A stretch of 64,000 nt of DNA, from positions 1 through 64,000 of the forward strand of contig JADFMN010000005.1 in assembly GCA_022563855.1 (NCBI GenBank), in the 5' to 3' direction. This DNA is from Armatimonadota bacterium (GTDB lineage Bacteria; Armatimonadota; Fimbriimonadia; Fimbriimonadales; Fimbriimonadaceae). Shown here one piece after another: positions 42,326 through 51,949 of the stretch. The notes under the pieces were generated by a model. It saw only the letters and a program-made list of their open reading frames with translations. It did no database searches and had not been told where the DNA came from. A program made the position numbers and the translations under genes. Within the stretch, counting starts at the first letter, position 1. Each line of letters begins with the position of its first letter.

Positions 42326-43591
42326 ATGCTGTTCGCGTGCGTAATTTGGGCTTTCGGCCTTCAGACTGCCACTCCCGTAGAATTGGGACAGTACGTGAAA
42401 AAGCCTGACGCCAGCTTCGAGTGGCACCGCCAAGTCGTCGATGGCTACGGGTCGCTCGCTATAACCAGCCAAACGTGGCAAGGCGAGCCCTGGAAGCACG
42501 ATATCGTCATTATCCGGCCATCGGACCCGGCGAATCTGGGCACAGCGATCATCGAGATAACCGGCTGGGAGCCCAACGAGCGGGACTACGAATACGCGCG
42601 AACCTTGGCCGAGGCGTCCGGCTTGCCGGTCGCGCTGCTGTTCCAGATTCCAAATCAACCGATCGACGGGCGTGAGGAGGACGACTTGATCGCCCACACG
42701 TTCGAACAGTTCTTCCTGTCTGGGGACCCCTCGTGGCCGCTGCTGTTCCCGATGGTGAAAAGCGTGGTCCGGACGATGGACGCCCTTGAGCAGTCGACCC
42801 AGGGTGCGGCTGATCCACTCACCAAGTTCGTTCTAACCGGCGCGAGCAAGAGGGGTTGGACGGCGTGGCTGGCTGGAGCGATCGACGACGACCGTATCGT
42901 GGGGATCGCCCCCGGCATATTCGACAACCTCGACTTCGTCGCACAGCTGAAGCAGCAGATGGAGTACTGGGGCGAGTACTCACCGCTGATCTCAGACTAC
43001 ACGGATCGGGGCTTGCAGGACCTTCTCGACACCGAGCCTGGCCAGGAGCTGATTCGAATCGTCGACCCGATCAGCTATCTGCCGGGGATGACCGTACCCA
43101 CGATGGTTTTGACGGGTACGAACGATCCGTACTGGACCGTGGACTCGACTCAGGTGTATTGGGACAGGTTGCGTATGCCGAAGTGGTCGGTCGTGAACCC
43201 GAACACAGGGCACGGCGCCGGCGATATCGATTGGTGGGCGCCGTCGCTCGGCGAGTTCGCGCGGCGTTGCGCCGAGGGGCGGATGCTTCCGGTTTTTGTG
43301 CCTGAATCTGTGCTGACACCTGGCAGATGGGAGATCAAGATCCTGGCGGGAGCCGGAGCGGAGGAGTACCGGGTTTGGCGGGCTGGCTCAGACGACCTGC
43401 ACTTTGAGGAAGCGGAGTGGTCTGCGGGAGAGACGAGCTACCTGATGGCGGTAGAGCAGGAGTTCGAGATAGTCGTCAAAGGCGAACGTGCGCGTGGAGC
43501 CAACATGGCGATTTTCGTCGAGGTCATGTTCGGTCGTGAGGGCAGGCGCTTCCGTCTCACAACGCCGGTGTACCTCGTCCGGAGCCGCTAG
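42326..43591 (+). CDS. PhoPQ-activated pathogenicity-related (PqaA-like) alpha/beta-hydrolase
   Basis: 421 aa. Short signal ([12 protein letters not shown]). The family nucleophile elbow [10 protein letters not shown] (about 172-181) replaces the usual GxSx[16 protein letters not shown] and a catalytic His in PNTGHGAGD follow. A C-terminal beta domain of about 90 residues is typical of the PqaA family. A secreted hydrolase of unknown substrate. Its 3' end overlaps queF by 4 bp, tail to tail. Confidence 0.85.
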   Translation: MLFACVIWAFGLQTATPVELGQYVKKPDASFEWHRQVVDGYGSLAITSQTWQGEPWKHDIVIIRPSDPANLGTAIIEITGWEPNERDYEYARTLAEASGLPVALLFQIPNQPIDGREEDDLIAHTFEQFFLSGDPSWPLLFPMVKSVVRTMDALEQSTQGAADPLTKFVLTGASKRGWTAWLAGAIDDDRIVGIAPGIFDNLDFVAQLKQQMEYWGEYSPLISDYTDRGLQDLLDTEPGQELIRIVDPISYLPGMTVPTMVLTGTNDPYWTVDSTQVYWDRLRMPKWSVVNPNTGHGAGDIDWWAPSLGEFARRCAEGRMLPVFVPESVLTPGRWEIKILAGAGAEEYRVWRAGSDDLHFEEAEWSAGETSYLMAVEQEFEIVVKGERARGANMAIFVEVMFGREGRRFRLTTPVYLVRSR

Positions 43592-43935
43592 GGGCGCGGG
43601 CCGGTCTCTGCGGTGACGACGCTCGCTATGCCGCCCCGCACGTTGAACCGCCCCGTGACCCTCATCCAGCGCGGACTGCACGCCGCAACCAGGTCGTCGA
43701 GAATCCGGTTGACGACTGCCTCGTAGAAAACCCCCTCGTCCCGGAAACTGTAGTAGTACAGCTTGAGCGCCTTCAGCTCGATGCAGAGGCCATCGGGCAC
43801 GTACTCCAGCTCGATCGTCGCGAAGTCCGGCTGGCCGGTCTTGGGGCAGACGCTCGTGAACTCCGGGCAGGTGTGCAGGATCGTGTAGTCGCGCTCCGGT
43901 GCCGGATTGGGGAAAGTCTCGATGCTCGGGCTCAC
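43588..43935 (-). CDS. queF: NADPH-dependent preQ0 reductase
   Basis: 115 aa short-form QueF (type I). The thioimide-forming Cys is in [15 protein letters not shown], and [20 protein letters not shown] is the family signature. It reduces 7-cyano-7-deazaguanine to preQ1 in queuosine synthesis. The start lies 43 bp from the fabD start on the other strand; no queC/D/E genes are nearby. Confidence 0.95.
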   Translation of the reverse strand: MSPSIETFPNPAPERDYTILHTCPEFTSVCPKTGQPDFATIELEYVPDGLCIELKALKLYYYSFRDEGVFYEAVVNRILDDLVAACSPRWMRVTGRFNVRGGIASVVTAETGPRP

Positions 43936-43978
43936 GGTGGGAATCGTACCCGCGCCCAGGCTCGGACGCAGGGGTACG

Positions 43979-44917
43979 ATGAGCCGAATGATCGCGGTCG
44001 TCTTTCCAGGTCAGGGATCACAGGCGCCAGGCATGGGTAAGGAGCTGTTCGACGCCAGCACCGCCGCTCGCGGCGTGTTCGAGAGCGTCAGCGAGGCGAC
44101 AGGCACAGACGTGGCGAGCCTGTGCTTCGAGAGCGACGAGGCCGAGTTGCGTCAGACTCAGAACGCACAACTGGCGCTGTTCACGGTCGGCGTCGCTGCG
44201 TTTCGGGCGTTGAGCTCGGCGGCACCCGACCTCCCGGTGCGGGCGGCGGCTGGGCACAGCGTAGGCGAGTATGCGGCGTTGACGGCGGCAGGCGTGTTGA
44301 CCGTGGAGCAGGGAGCCCGACTGGTGCAGCGCAGAGGCGATCTCATGGCGCGCGCCGGCAAGCTCGCGCCCGGCACGATGGTTGCGGTCCTAGGGCTGGA
44401 ACTAGACGCGGTGGAGATTATCTGCGCCGGCGTGGCTGGCGTGTGCGGCGTGGCCAACGACAACTGCCCAGGGCAGGTCGTCGTTAGCGGAGAGGTTGCT
44501 GCCGTCGAACTAGCGTCAGAGAGGCTATCCGCGGCCGGGGCGAAGCGCGTGCTGCCGCTCAACGTGAGCGGCGCGTTTCACAGTTCGCTGATGCAAGAGT
44601 CCGCTGAGGCGATGGCTGCTGGGCTCAGGGCCGTTCAGTTTAGCGATGGGTCGATGCCGGTCTACAGCAACGTCTCGTCAAAGCCCGGGCAAGAGTGGGC
44701 CGACCTGTTGGAGAAACAGCTCGTCAGCCCAGTGCGATGGAGAGAGTGCGTGCAGAATATGCTTTCGGACGGGTTCGAGACGTTCATCGAGTGCGGCTGC
44801 GGCACCGTGCTGACCGGACTGCTAAGGCGAATTGACAAGCAGGCTACCGGGCTCGCAGTGAACGGTACAGAGTCGCTCACAAGCGCGATCGAGTCGCTCA
44901 AGGAGAAACAACGATGA
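43979..44917 (+). CDS. fabD: malonyl-CoA:ACP transacylase
   Basis: 312 aa. FPGQGSQ near the N-terminus, active-site Ser in [10 protein letters not shown] (about 93) and catalytic His in GAFHSSLM (about 200). First gene of the fatty acid synthesis operon fabD-fabG-acpP-fabF. Start at 43979 with an AGGGG ribosome site; the longer frame runs into queF's start region. FabH is not in this cluster. Confidence 0.95.
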   Translation: MSRMIAVVFPGQGSQAPGMGKELFDASTAARGVFESVSEATGTDVASLCFESDEAELRQTQNAQLALFTVGVAAFRALSSAAPDLPVRAAAGHSVGEYAALTAAGVLTVEQGARLVQRRGDLMARAGKLAPGTMVAVLGLELDAVEIICAGVAGVCGVANDNCPGQVVVSGEVAAVELASERLSAAGAKRVLPLNVSGAFHSSLMQESAEAMAAGLRAVQFSDGSMPVYSNVSSKPGQEWADLLEKQLVSPVRWRECVQNMLSDGFETFIECGCGTVLTGLLRRIDKQATGLAVNGTESLTSAIESLKEKQR

Positions 44918-45654
44918 ACCCTGAAGCAAGGGTCGCCCTCGTAACGGGCGCGAGCCGCGGTATCGGGCGGGAAATAGCCATCCAGCTTGCTGCGGCAGGT
45001 GCTTCGGTCGCGTGCGTCGCCACGTCGCAGAGCAACGCCCAAGCCACGGTTGACCAAATAGTGAGCGACGGAGGCGTCGCCAAACCGTTCGGTTGCGACG
45101 TATCGGACTCTGTCGCCGTAAAGGAGACGGTCGATGCCGTCAACGAAGCGCTGGGCCCGCCGCTGATCTTGGTGAACAGCGCCGGCATCGCCCGCGACAC
45201 CTTGATGATGCGAATGAAGGACGATGACTGGGACGACGTGCTCGCCGTGAACTTGAAGGGCGCGTTCAACACGATCAAGGCGTGCCATCGCGGCATGATG
45301 AAGGCGCGCTGGGGTCGGATCGTGAACATCACGAGCATCGTCGGCCTGCACGGAGCCGCCGGACAGGCAAACTACGCCGCGAGCAAGGCAGGGCTGATCG
45401 GCCTGACGATGGCGGCCTCGAAGGAGCTAGGCAGTCGCGGCATCACGGTCAACGCCGTCGCCCCAGGGTTCATCGAGACGGACATGACGAGCGACCTTCA
45501 GCAAGAGGTTCGCGATCACGTTATCAGCGCTGCTTCGCTCGGTCGGCTGGGCGAACCGTCTGACGTCGCGCCGCTGGTTGCGTTCCTATGCAGCCCCGCA
45601 GCCGGGTACATAACCGGGCAAACTATCACCGTGGACGGGGGCCTGACGACGTAA
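44914..45654 (+). CDS. fabG: 3-oxoacyl-ACP reductase
   Basis: 246 aa short-chain dehydrogenase. NADPH motif TGASRGIG (about 11-18), catalytic Ser in ITSIVGLHG, Tyr/Lys in YAASKAG. It reduces beta-ketoacyl-ACP in the elongation cycle. Overlaps fabD by ATGA. Full canonical length. Confidence 0.96.
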   Translation: MNPEARVALVTGASRGIGREIAIQLAAAGASVACVATSQSNAQATVDQIVSDGGVAKPFGCDVSDSVAVKETVDAVNEALGPPLILVNSAGIARDTLMMRMKDDDWDDVLAVNLKGAFNTIKACHRGMMKARWGRIVNITSIVGLHGAAGQANYAASKAGLIGLTMAASKELGSRGITVNAVAPGFIETDMTSDLQQEVRDHVISAASLGRLGEPSDVAPLVAFLCSPAAGYITGQTITVDGGLTT

Positions 45655-45662
45655 AGTCCGAA

Positions 45663-45682
45663 ACCCAAGAACCCGTTTGGGT
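45663..45682 (+). promoter_or_regulatory. hairpin between fabG and acpP
   Basis: ACCCAA/TTGGGT with an 8-nt loop, 8 nt after the fabG stop. It has no T-run, so it is more likely an RNA stability or processing element that could help acpP reach higher levels than its neighbours. A GATACT box at 45710-45715 could give acpP its own promoter. Confidence 0.4.
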
Positions 45683-45750
45683 GTATCCTGCGCAGGGACA
45701 ACGCGCTGGGATACTCTGGCCCGGTCCACAAAATACATTAGGTGCAAAAT

Positions 45751-45987
45751 ATGTCGGCATCCGTTCTAGAAAGAGTGAAGAAAGTGACTTGCGAGGAGTT
45801 GGGGGTCTCCGAGGGCGAGGTTCACGAGGAAGCGAGCTTCATCGAGGACCTTGGGGCAGACTCGTTGGACGTAGTCGAACTGGTCATGGCGTTCGAGGAC
45901 GAGTTCAGTATCGATGTGCCCGACGACGACGCGGCGAGCATGAAGACGGTCGGCGAAGCCGTCAAGTACATCGACTCCAAGCTTTAG
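45751..45987 (+). CDS. acpP: acyl carrier protein
   Basis: 78 aa, the standard length, with the phosphopantetheine Ser in GADSLD. It carries growing acyl chains. The ATG at 45751 has AGGTG upstream; an in-frame GTG 9 bp earlier is less likely. It sits in the classic place before fabF. Confidence 0.97.
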   Translation: MSASVLERVKKVTCEELGVSEGEVHEEASFIEDLGADSLDVVELVMAFEDEFSIDVPDDDAASMKTVGEAVKYIDSKL

Positions 45988-45993
45988 GCAAGC

Positions 45994-47253
45994 ATGGCAC
46001 CTTTGACCGGACAATCTGGTCGAGTCGTCGTCACCGGCATGGGTGCAGTGACGCCGTTGGGCACAGGCGTATCAACGTTTTGGCCGCGTTTGCTGGCTGG
46101 CGAGAGCGGGGTTGCTGCGATCACGCTCATGGACGCCTCCGATTACACCTCTCGCATCGCCGCCGAGGTGAAGGACTTTGAGGCCGTCGACTTCGTCGAC
46201 AAGAAAGAGGCCCGGCGGATGGATCGGTTCCTGCCGTTCGCGTGTGGCGCTGCTGCCATGGCCGTTGAAGACGCCTGTTTTCCTGACGACGACGATGTGC
46301 GGCGTGAAACGGGCGTGCTGATCGGATCTGGCATCGGCGGCCTGACCATGATGTACGAACAGGTCCAGCGCCTCTTAGAAGGCGGGCCGTCCAAGGTGTC
46401 GCCGTTCTTGGTTCCGTACATGATTCCAGACATGGCGTCTGGCTACGTGTCGATCCAGCACAAGATGCGCGGCCCGAACAGCTGTGTCGTGACGGCGTGC
46501 GCCACCGGTACCAACGCAATCGGCGACGCGTACAGAATGATCCAACGCGGCGACGCGATCGCCATGCTCGCCGGGGGCACCGAGGCTCCGATCAATCCGG
46601 TCGGGATGTCGGGGTTCTGCGCGGCCAGAGCGATGAGCAAGCGCAACGACGAGCCGGAGCGTGCGTCGCGTCCGTTTGACGCCGACCGGGACGGGTTCAT
46701 CATCGCCGAAGGCGCTGGTGTGCTCGTACTCGAGGATTACGACTTTGCGAAGAAGCGCGGCGCGAAGATGCTGGCCGAGATAATCGGCTACGGCATGTCC
46801 GGCGACGCTTATCACATCACGGCCCCCGATCCGGAGGGCGCCGGCGCGTTTCGAGCGATGAAGATGGCGATAAAGGGCGCGCAGATCGAGCCTGGGGACA
46901 TCGACTACATCAACGCGCACGGGACGTCGACCAAGTACAACGACATGCTGGAGACTTCCGCGATCAAGCAGGTCTTTGGAGACGCCGCTGCTACGACGCC
47001 GATCAGCAGCACAAAGTCGATGCTCGGACACATGCTCGGCGCTGCTGGCGCTGTCGAGGCCGTGATCTGTATCCAGGCGATGCTGCACGGCGAGATTCCG
47101 CCAACTGTCAACTACGAGACGCCAGACCCGGATTGCGATCTGGACTACGTGCCGAACTCCTCGCGAAAGGCGACCGTCGATATCGCGCTGTCGAACTCGT
47201 TCGGCTTCGGCGGCCACAACGCCACGCTGGTGTTCAGGAAGATAGGGGCGTAG
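45994..47253 (+). CDS. fabF: 3-oxoacyl-ACP synthase II
   Basis: 419 aa. Catalytic Cys in TACATGTNA (about 169), His in NAHGTSTKYND (about 308) and His in LGHMLGAAGAVEA (about 346). Condenses malonyl-ACP with acyl-ACP. Starts 6 bp after acpP; 3 bp separate it from the recombinase gene. Confidence 0.95.
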   Translation: MAPLTGQSGRVVVTGMGAVTPLGTGVSTFWPRLLAGESGVAAITLMDASDYTSRIAAEVKDFEAVDFVDKKEARRMDRFLPFACGAAAMAVEDACFPDDDDVRRETGVLIGSGIGGLTMMYEQVQRLLEGGPSKVSPFLVPYMIPDMASGYVSIQHKMRGPNSCVVTACATGTNAIGDAYRMIQRGDAIAMLAGGTEAPINPVGMSGFCAARAMSKRNDEPERASRPFDADRDGFIIAEGAGVLVLEDYDFAKKRGAKMLAEIIGYGMSGDAYHITAPDPEGAGAFRAMKMAIKGAQIEPGDIDYINAHGTSTKYNDMLETSAIKQVFGDAAATTPISSTKSMLGHMLGAAGAVEAVICIQAMLHGEIPPTVNYETPDPDCDLDYVPNSSRKATVDIALSNSFGFGGHNATLVFRKIGA

Positions 47254-47256
47254 GCC

Positions 47257-48132
47257 GTGTCCCGGGTCTCGCGCCCGCTCGATGAACTCATCCAGGCGTT
47301 CCTGGACCATTTGGCCGCGATCCGATCACCGGCCACTGTGCGCGCGTATGGCAGCGATCTCTCGCAGTTGGCCGCAAGCCTTGACGGCGAAGATATGAGC
47401 GCCGAGTCGTTGCGCAGGTTTTTGCGCAAGTACGGAGGGAAGCCCGGCACGCGCTCTCGCAAACTCGCGACCGTTCGGGCGTTCGTCCGTTACCTGCGGT
47501 CGATCGAGGTACTGGCCTTCGACCCGACCGAGACTCTCGAGGCGCCGTATAAACGCAGGAAGCTGCCCACCGTCTTGAGCCAGCACCAGGCGGAGGAGCT
47601 GCTATCGAACAAGCCAGCGGGCCAGTCCCCGCTCCGAGATCAGGCGATCTTGGAGGTTCTCTACGCGTCAGGCTTGCGAGCGGCGGAACTCGTCACGATC
47701 CAGACGGTTGACCTGGATCTAAATGAACAGATCATCCGCGTGGTTGGAAAGGGGAACAAGGAGCGGGTCGCGCTTTTCGGCGAGGCTTGTAGAGACTCAT
47801 TACAGCGTTACATCGAGTCCGAGCGCGTACCTGCGAAAGACCGCGAGCCGCTCTTTACAAACCGGAGCGGGAGGGCCTTAACCACTCGGTCCATTCAGAA
47901 CATCGTCAAGAGATTTGCAAGGTCAGCAGGTCTGCCTTCTGACGTCTCGCCCCACACGCTGCGACACAGCTTTGCCACGCACTTGCTCGACGGCGGCGCC
48001 GATCTGAAGACCGTCCAGCAGCTGCTCGGACACGAGGACGTGGCGACGACGCAGATTTACACGCACATCAGCATTGAGCGGCTGAGAGAAGCAGTGCAGA
48101 AAGCGCACCCGAAGAGCAAGGAATCGAGCTAG
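47257..48132 (+). CDS. tyrosine recombinase (XerC/XerD type)
   Basis: 291 aa. The SAM-like DNA-binding domain (about 1-90) is followed by the catalytic domain with the full set: Arg in SGLRAAEL, Lys in VGKGNKER, HTLRHSFATHLL, His in LLGHED and Tyr in TQIYTH. Length and layout fit a Xer dimer-resolution recombinase rather than a phage integrase. It is attached to the fab operon (3-bp spacing, GTG start), an unusual setting. XerC and XerD cannot be told apart here. Confidence 0.9.
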   Translation: MSRVSRPLDELIQAFLDHLAAIRSPATVRAYGSDLSQLAASLDGEDMSAESLRRFLRKYGGKPGTRSRKLATVRAFVRYLRSIEVLAFDPTETLEAPYKRRKLPTVLSQHQAEELLSNKPAGQSPLRDQAILEVLYASGLRAAELVTIQTVDLDLNEQIIRVVGKGNKERVALFGEACRDSLQRYIESERVPAKDREPLFTNRSGRALTTRSIQNIVKRFARSAGLPSDVSPHTLRHSFATHLLDGGADLKTVQQLLGHEDVATTQIYTHISIERLREAVQKAHPKSKESS

Positions 48133-48494
48133 ACCCAGGTAGATGCCCGACGAAAGATCTTGTAGTTCACCGGCTGCCGGATGTTCGCAAAGACGAAGTT
48201 AGGCCACCCGACCATGAAATCGAGCTCGTAGTCGGCTTCGGGCGAGATCAGGACCAGCGGTACCGTGTTGGCGATGGCGTGTGCCTGCTTCGCTATGCCG
48301 AACTGCTCGTACCCTGCGATCTTGTGGGGCTTGTCCAGGGTGGCGACCAGATCGACGAACAGCAAATCCGCGTCCTCGCACTCGTCGAGGGCGGGCTCCC
48401 AGTTCTTGAACACGATCAACTCATCATCCGGATGCAACCCCTTGCGGGCCTCCTTGGCCATTATCTTGTCGTGTGTGACTAGAACAAACTTCAC
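48129..48494 (-). CDS. atypical receiver-like protein, unknown
   Basis: 121 aa. The pattern FVLVTHDKIMAKEARKGL ... ADLLFVDLVATL ... VPLVLISPEA resembles a REC fold with an Asp at the end of strand 3 (LFVDL), but the acidic pair near the start and the Lys near the end are not convincing. It overlaps the recombinase gene tail to tail. It could be a CheY-like or simply an alpha/beta protein. Confidence 0.5.
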   Translation of the reverse strand: MKFVLVTHDKIMAKEARKGLHPDDELIVFKNWEPALDECEDADLLFVDLVATLDKPHKIAGYEQFGIAKQAHAIANTVPLVLISPEADYELDFMVGWPNFVFANIRQPVNYKIFRRASTWV

Positions 48495-48576
48495 GCTTTC
48501 AGTTGAGAGACGCCAGTGTACTCAGAATTGAAGCGTCAGGGTCGCCACTCCAGGATCGACGGAATCTGCCGATACC

Positions 48577-48768
48577 ATGAATGGCATGCGAATCAGCGGA
48601 TCGACTCAGGCAGTATCAAGTCTCCAGAACACCCCGCAGACGGACTCGGCCAGGACGGCCTACCAGATCAATGTTCTCAAAAAGGCCCTGGATTCGCAGA
48701 AGGCTCAAGCATCCAAGCTGCTAGATCTGATTGAGACTAAGGGACAGGTCCTCGACATCCGAGCCTAG
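48577..48768 (+). CDS. YjfB-like putative motility protein
   Basis: 63 aa. The C-terminal part YQINVLKKALDSQKAQASKLLDLIETKGQVLDIRA matches the pattern of the small YjfB family (VLKKALD.Q......LL......LD..A). The start could also be the ATG 9 bp downstream. No flagellar genes are nearby, so its role is open. Confidence 0.5.
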   Translation: MNGMRISGSTQAVSSLQNTPQTDSARTAYQINVLKKALDSQKAQASKLLDLIETKGQVLDIRA

Positions 48769-48791
48769 CCGGCGGGGTATCTTCTACCTTC

Positions 48792-49043
48792 GTGAAGAAG
48801 GATAAACCGACCCAAGCACCTGTTTGGTGGAAAAACACCTTCTTCTGGTTGGCTGGCATCCTGGCATCGCTAGGGCTTTTCGCGCTGGTTGCCGGTGAGG
48901 CGACGATCCGTGATCCGGGGCAGATTCGTGAGAGCGGCCTCGTCTGGATCTACTTCGGTAGCGCCGCCGTCATGTTCGTCAACGGGTGGCTAACGCACCA
49001 GCAAGCTGAGCGTCACCACCAAGAGACCCACGGAGATTTGTAA
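48792..49043 (+). CDS. small two-TM membrane protein
   Basis: 83 aa from GTG 48792. Two helices (about 14-35, 49-67), with a charged C-terminus (THQQAERHHQETHGDL). Its stop overlaps the next start (TAATG), so the two small proteins are translated together. No family recognised. Confidence 0.55.
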   Translation: MKKDKPTQAPVWWKNTFFWLAGILASLGLFALVAGEATIRDPGQIRESGLVWIYFGSAAVMFVNGWLTHQQAERHHQETHGDL

Positions 49044-49294
49044 TGGTTAAATGCGTTTGCGGCAAAGAGTTACCGACAGTCCCGACCTGGCTGTCAGATG
49101 TCGGCGTAACGTTCATCTGCAATCACTGCCCTAGCAGAAACGTTCAGAGCATCACGAAGGTGGACCTGACCGCTGGAATGGTCGCAGCGACCGGTGAGGC
49201 CGGATCGCAGGCGAAGGCCGCAAAAAGCGGCAAGAGCGCTGGGAAGTTTGAGAGTGGGATGAAAAGGAAGACAGAGCCCAAAGCAAAGAGCTAG
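49043..49294 (+). CDS. small zinc-ribbon-like protein
   Basis: 83 aa. Cys pairs C4-x-C6 and C26-x2-C29 (VKCVCGK...ICNHCPS) suggest a metal site; the second half is Lys/Ala/Gly-rich and low-complexity (KAAKSGKSAGKF), suggesting nucleic acid or ribosome contact. Function unknown. Confidence 0.5.
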   Translation: MVKCVCGKELPTVPTWLSDVGVTFICNHCPSRNVQSITKVDLTAGMVAATGEAGSQAKAAKSGKSAGKFESGMKRKTEPKAKS

Positions 49295-49539
49295 GCAGCT
49301 GGCCTTGCTCGTCGATCAACTTGAATCACCTTCGGCGTATTGATCAGCCCGACCTTGGTCAAGCATGCCTGCTGAAGGTCTTTATCGCTAATCGCTGCGT
49401 CCTCCGTGACCGTCACGTGGGCGAAGATGGTATCGCCGTTCAGCCAAGCCGATGCGTCGACGACGTAGTCGAGGCCGTTCAGAAACCGCTCTGCCAGCGC
49501 CGGGTCGCCTGGGTTGCTGCGGTGATTCGAGATTGCCAC
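49291..49539 (-). CDS. small hypothetical protein, last gene of the gatCA-ispE operon
   Basis: About 82 aa from GTG 49539; the longer open frame runs into the upstream NTP transferase gene. Alternating pattern LDYVVDASAWLNGDTIFAHVTVTEDAAIS and a Lys/Arg-rich end suggest a small alpha/beta protein such as a BON-like fold, without a firm match. The start is uncertain. It converges with the zinc-ribbon gene with a 4-bp overlap. Confidence 0.4.
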   Translation of the reverse strand: MAISNHRSNPGDPALAERFLNGLDYVVDASAWLNGDTIFAHVTVTEDAAISDKDLQQACLTKVGLINTPKVIQVDRRARPAA

Positions 49540-49559
49540 ATCCTGATTGTCGGCAATTC

Positions 49560-50288
49560 TTACGTTTTCTGAAGTCGAGCGAACTGCTCGTACTGCTCCG
49601 CCTTGTCCAAGTCGGCGCCAAGCTCGGCGTAGCGGCTGATGACCCCGCGTACTGGAACGCCAAGGAACTTCCCGACTGCCCTTTCCAGAGCCGCCAGGCG
49701 CAGGGTTCTTGGCCAAACCTGCCCGAGCATCACCCTGCCGAGCACACCGAGACCGATCGTCTGAGCCAGCAGAAGGGGTTTCTTGCGCACTTCATAAGCC
49801 CGTTCCATTACTGGGAGCGCTCGCGCCATCATCTCCTTCTCCATCAAGGCGACGTTTCCTCCGGTGAACTCCCCTTCTCGAAGTTTGAGCGTCGTGCGGC
49901 GCATGCCGGGGAACCTCGCCTCGCAGTCCTGCATCGGCACGATCGGGTAGTTCAATCCAGCTGATCTGTCGCATCTGTCTACGAAGTCGTTCAGCGACTC
50001 GGTCGTCAGGCACGGCAGATCGACCGTCACCAGCAGGAAGTGCTCGGTCTTTACCTGGCTTAAGCCGTTCGACAGGCTGTCGCAGAAGTTTGCGCCAGCT
50101 TCGACTTGGCGAGCTGTAATGCCGCTAGGACCGCCGACGAGGATCGGTTCGCCGAGCGGGCTGGTCGCGCTCAGCACGGTATCCACGAGGCGAGTGCCGT
50201 CGATCTCGATCTCGGCGCGCGTGTCGGCGCCCGATGCTTTGCGCAATTCGTCGTCGCAGCGCCCTCCGGCAAGGATCACGATATCCAC
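49560..50288 (-). CDS. MobA-like NTP transferase domain protein
   Basis: 242 aa from GTG 50288, which has a GAGGAG ribosome site and overlaps ispE by 13 bp. VDIVILAGGRCDDELRKASG (loop for nucleotide binding), IDGTRLVDTVLSA, GGPSGITAR and LLVTVDLPCLTTESL follow the GT-A-type nucleotidyltransferase layout of MobA/IspD/GlmU. The signature Arg/Lys of the glycine-rich loop is shifted, so the substrate cannot be named. Position next to ispE invites an isoprenoid link, but MobA-like proteins beside ispE are a recurrent, uncharacterised pair in this phylum (inference). Confidence 0.7.
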   Translation of the reverse strand: MDIVILAGGRCDDELRKASGADTRAEIEIDGTRLVDTVLSATSPLGEPILVGGPSGITARQVEAGANFCDSLSNGLSQVKTEHFLLVTVDLPCLTTESLNDFVDRCDRSAGLNYPIVPMQDCEARFPGMRRTTLKLREGEFTGGNVALMEKEMMARALPVMERAYEVRKKPLLLAQTIGLGVLGRVMLGQVWPRTLRLAALERAVGKFLGVPVRGVISRYAELGADLDKAEQYEQFARLQKT

Positions 50289-51085
50289 AGGCTCTCCTCG
50301 CGGGTCAGCGCAGGCGCGAGCCATGAGTCGCCGACGCCCTCTTCCTGCATCTTGGCTTGGGCAGCGCCGGCGGTGCTTGCGGAGTCGAACATCCCGAACA
50401 CGGCGGAGCCTGATCCACATAGCAGCGCGTCCTCGGCGCCGTGAACGCGGAGTCTGTCCGATAGTTGAGCGCACTCGAAGGGAGCGACAGCTTCGAAGTC
50501 GTTGTGCAGGCCTCCCGCCGCGGGGAACGTCTTCAGCGACGGATTCAACGCGTCGAGCCTCGTATAGGCTTCCGAGGTATCGACTCGAGTTGACGGCATC
50601 ACGATGAGGAACCACTTTGAAGCGTCATCCGGCTGCGCCTCGAGCTTCTCGCCGTAACCGCACGCTGTCGCCCTGCCGCCCATCAAGAAGAACGGTACGT
50701 CAGCGCCGACAGCCAAGGCAATTCTCTGCGCGGCGGTATCGGTGAGTTGGTCGGGAATCAGCTTGCGAACGGCTCGAATCAGGCCTGCAGCATCAGAACT
50801 TCCGCCGCCCAGACCTGCCTGGCGCGGGATGCGCTTTACAAGCGAAATACCGAGAGGGGGGATCGCGATCTCTCTTTGAAGCAGCCGCAGCGCCGCAGTC
50901 ACCGTGTTCTCGGCCGGAATGTCGGGCCAGTCGCAGTCGAACGAGTCGGACTCAGACTCGTTGACGGTCAGTTCGTCGAACAGCCCGACAGCCTGGAAGA
51001 CGGTACGGATCGGGTGGTAGCCGGTCTCATCGCGCTGGCCGACCGAGAGAAACAGATTGACCTTCGCGGGACACCTGACGATCAC
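50276..51085 (-). CDS. ispE: 4-diphosphocytidyl-2-C-methyl-D-erythritol kinase
   Basis: 269 aa GHMP kinase of the MEP pathway. PAKVNLFLSVGQRDETGYHPI at the N-terminus, the ATP loop PRQAGLGGGSSDAAG (about 87-101) and a C-terminal CGSGSAVFG motif are complete. Same pathway as dxs at 31.3 kb. Starts right at the stop of the preceding gene. Confidence 0.95.
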   Translation of the reverse strand: MIVRCPAKVNLFLSVGQRDETGYHPIRTVFQAVGLFDELTVNESESDSFDCDWPDIPAENTVTAALRLLQREIAIPPLGISLVKRIPRQAGLGGGSSDAAGLIRAVRKLIPDQLTDTAAQRIALAVGADVPFFLMGGRATACGYGEKLEAQPDDASKWFLIVMPSTRVDTSEAYTRLDALNPSLKTFPAAGGLHNDFEAVAPFECAQLSDRLRVHGAEDALLCGSGSAVFGMFDSASTAGAAQAKMQEEGVGDSWLAPALTREESLWIS

Positions 51086-51943
51086 TCAGTCGTTCCTCTC
51101 TTCTTTGATCTGTCTTTTGGCATCGTCGGGGATCGGCGGCGGGGAGCCGGGGTCGGTGGTCTCGTCGGCAGTCGGGGGTTGCTCGACTGTCGGCACGGCC
51201 ACCGAATCAATCCCATCGAACTTCGGGTACGGAGTCTCGTCCAGCTCTTCGAGCGCCTTGTCGATGGAGTCGAGCTGCAGTCGGGCTTCGGCCATTGCCT
51301 GGAGGAAGTCGCCGTGGTCAAGCTCTGGCGAACTGGTCGAAAGCCGGTGGCCGAGCATTCGCATCCTGAGCGTATCGAGCGTCGTCGTGAACACCGCCGC
51401 CTGCGCTTCCGTTCGCTCAACGCGGGTAATAACGCCTTGGTAGTTTTGGCGGTACTCGGCGATGTTCTTGTCAGCGAGCAGGTACAGCTCCTGCGTTCTC
51501 TGATCGGGGCTGATCGGTCCCGCCTGCCCCTTGGGAGGGACTAGCCAGCCTTCGCTGGCGGAAACTTCGTCGATGATGATGTCGGCTCTCCTTAGGGCGA
51601 CGTACAGATTCGAGCCTACGTCGACTATCGTCTTGGGCAGCTCCTGTAGTTCGACGACGCCGTCCTTGGTGCTGTCGGAGAACGCTTTGTTGAACCGTTT
51701 CAGGCGATCCTTGCACGCAGCCCAGAGCAGCAGGAAGCGCCTGTTCTTGAAACGCTTTTCGACGCTGCGAGTGTAGGCAGTCATAGCGCATACGCCGGCG
51801 ACTGCAAGGAGGAGGAGCAGCCAGGGTCCCCTCGTTTGATTGATGATGACAAGGAACAGAAGCGAGCCGACGAGAAAGAGGCGTCCGAAGGAGAACAGCT
51901 CCTTCAGGAATAGCTCTTTGTCTCTTTGCTTGATGTCGTTCAT
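51086..51943 (-). CDS. hypothetical membrane protein between gatA and ispE
   Basis: 285 aa. Two close hydrophobic helices at about 18-55 (FLVGSLLFLVIINQTRGPWLLLLLAV), then a long soluble, helical, charged part (DRLKRFNKAFSDS, RTQELYLLADKNIAEYRQNYQ) and a Pro/Asp-rich tail. It looks like a 5-bladed bundle anchored in the membrane; no family recognised. It sits in the operon between gatA (6-bp gap) and ispE (no gap). Confidence 0.65.
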   Translation of the reverse strand: MNDIKQRDKELFLKELFSFGRLFLVGSLLFLVIINQTRGPWLLLLLAVAGVCAMTAYTRSVEKRFKNRRFLLLWAACKDRLKRFNKAFSDSTKDGVVELQELPKTIVDVGSNLYVALRRADIIIDEVSASEGWLVPPKGQAGPISPDQRTQELYLLADKNIAEYRQNYQGVITRVERTEAQAAVFTTTLDTLRMRMLGHRLSTSSPELDHGDFLQAMAEARLQLDSIDKALEELDETPYPKFDGIDSVAVPTVEQPPTADETTDPGSPPPIPDDAKRQIKEERND

Positions 51944-51949
51944 GGCGAA

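Noticed and set aside
47257-48132. Phage or integron integrase
   Set aside because: Length, domain layout and lack of att sites or cargo genes fit a housekeeping Xer recombinase; flanks are the fab operon.
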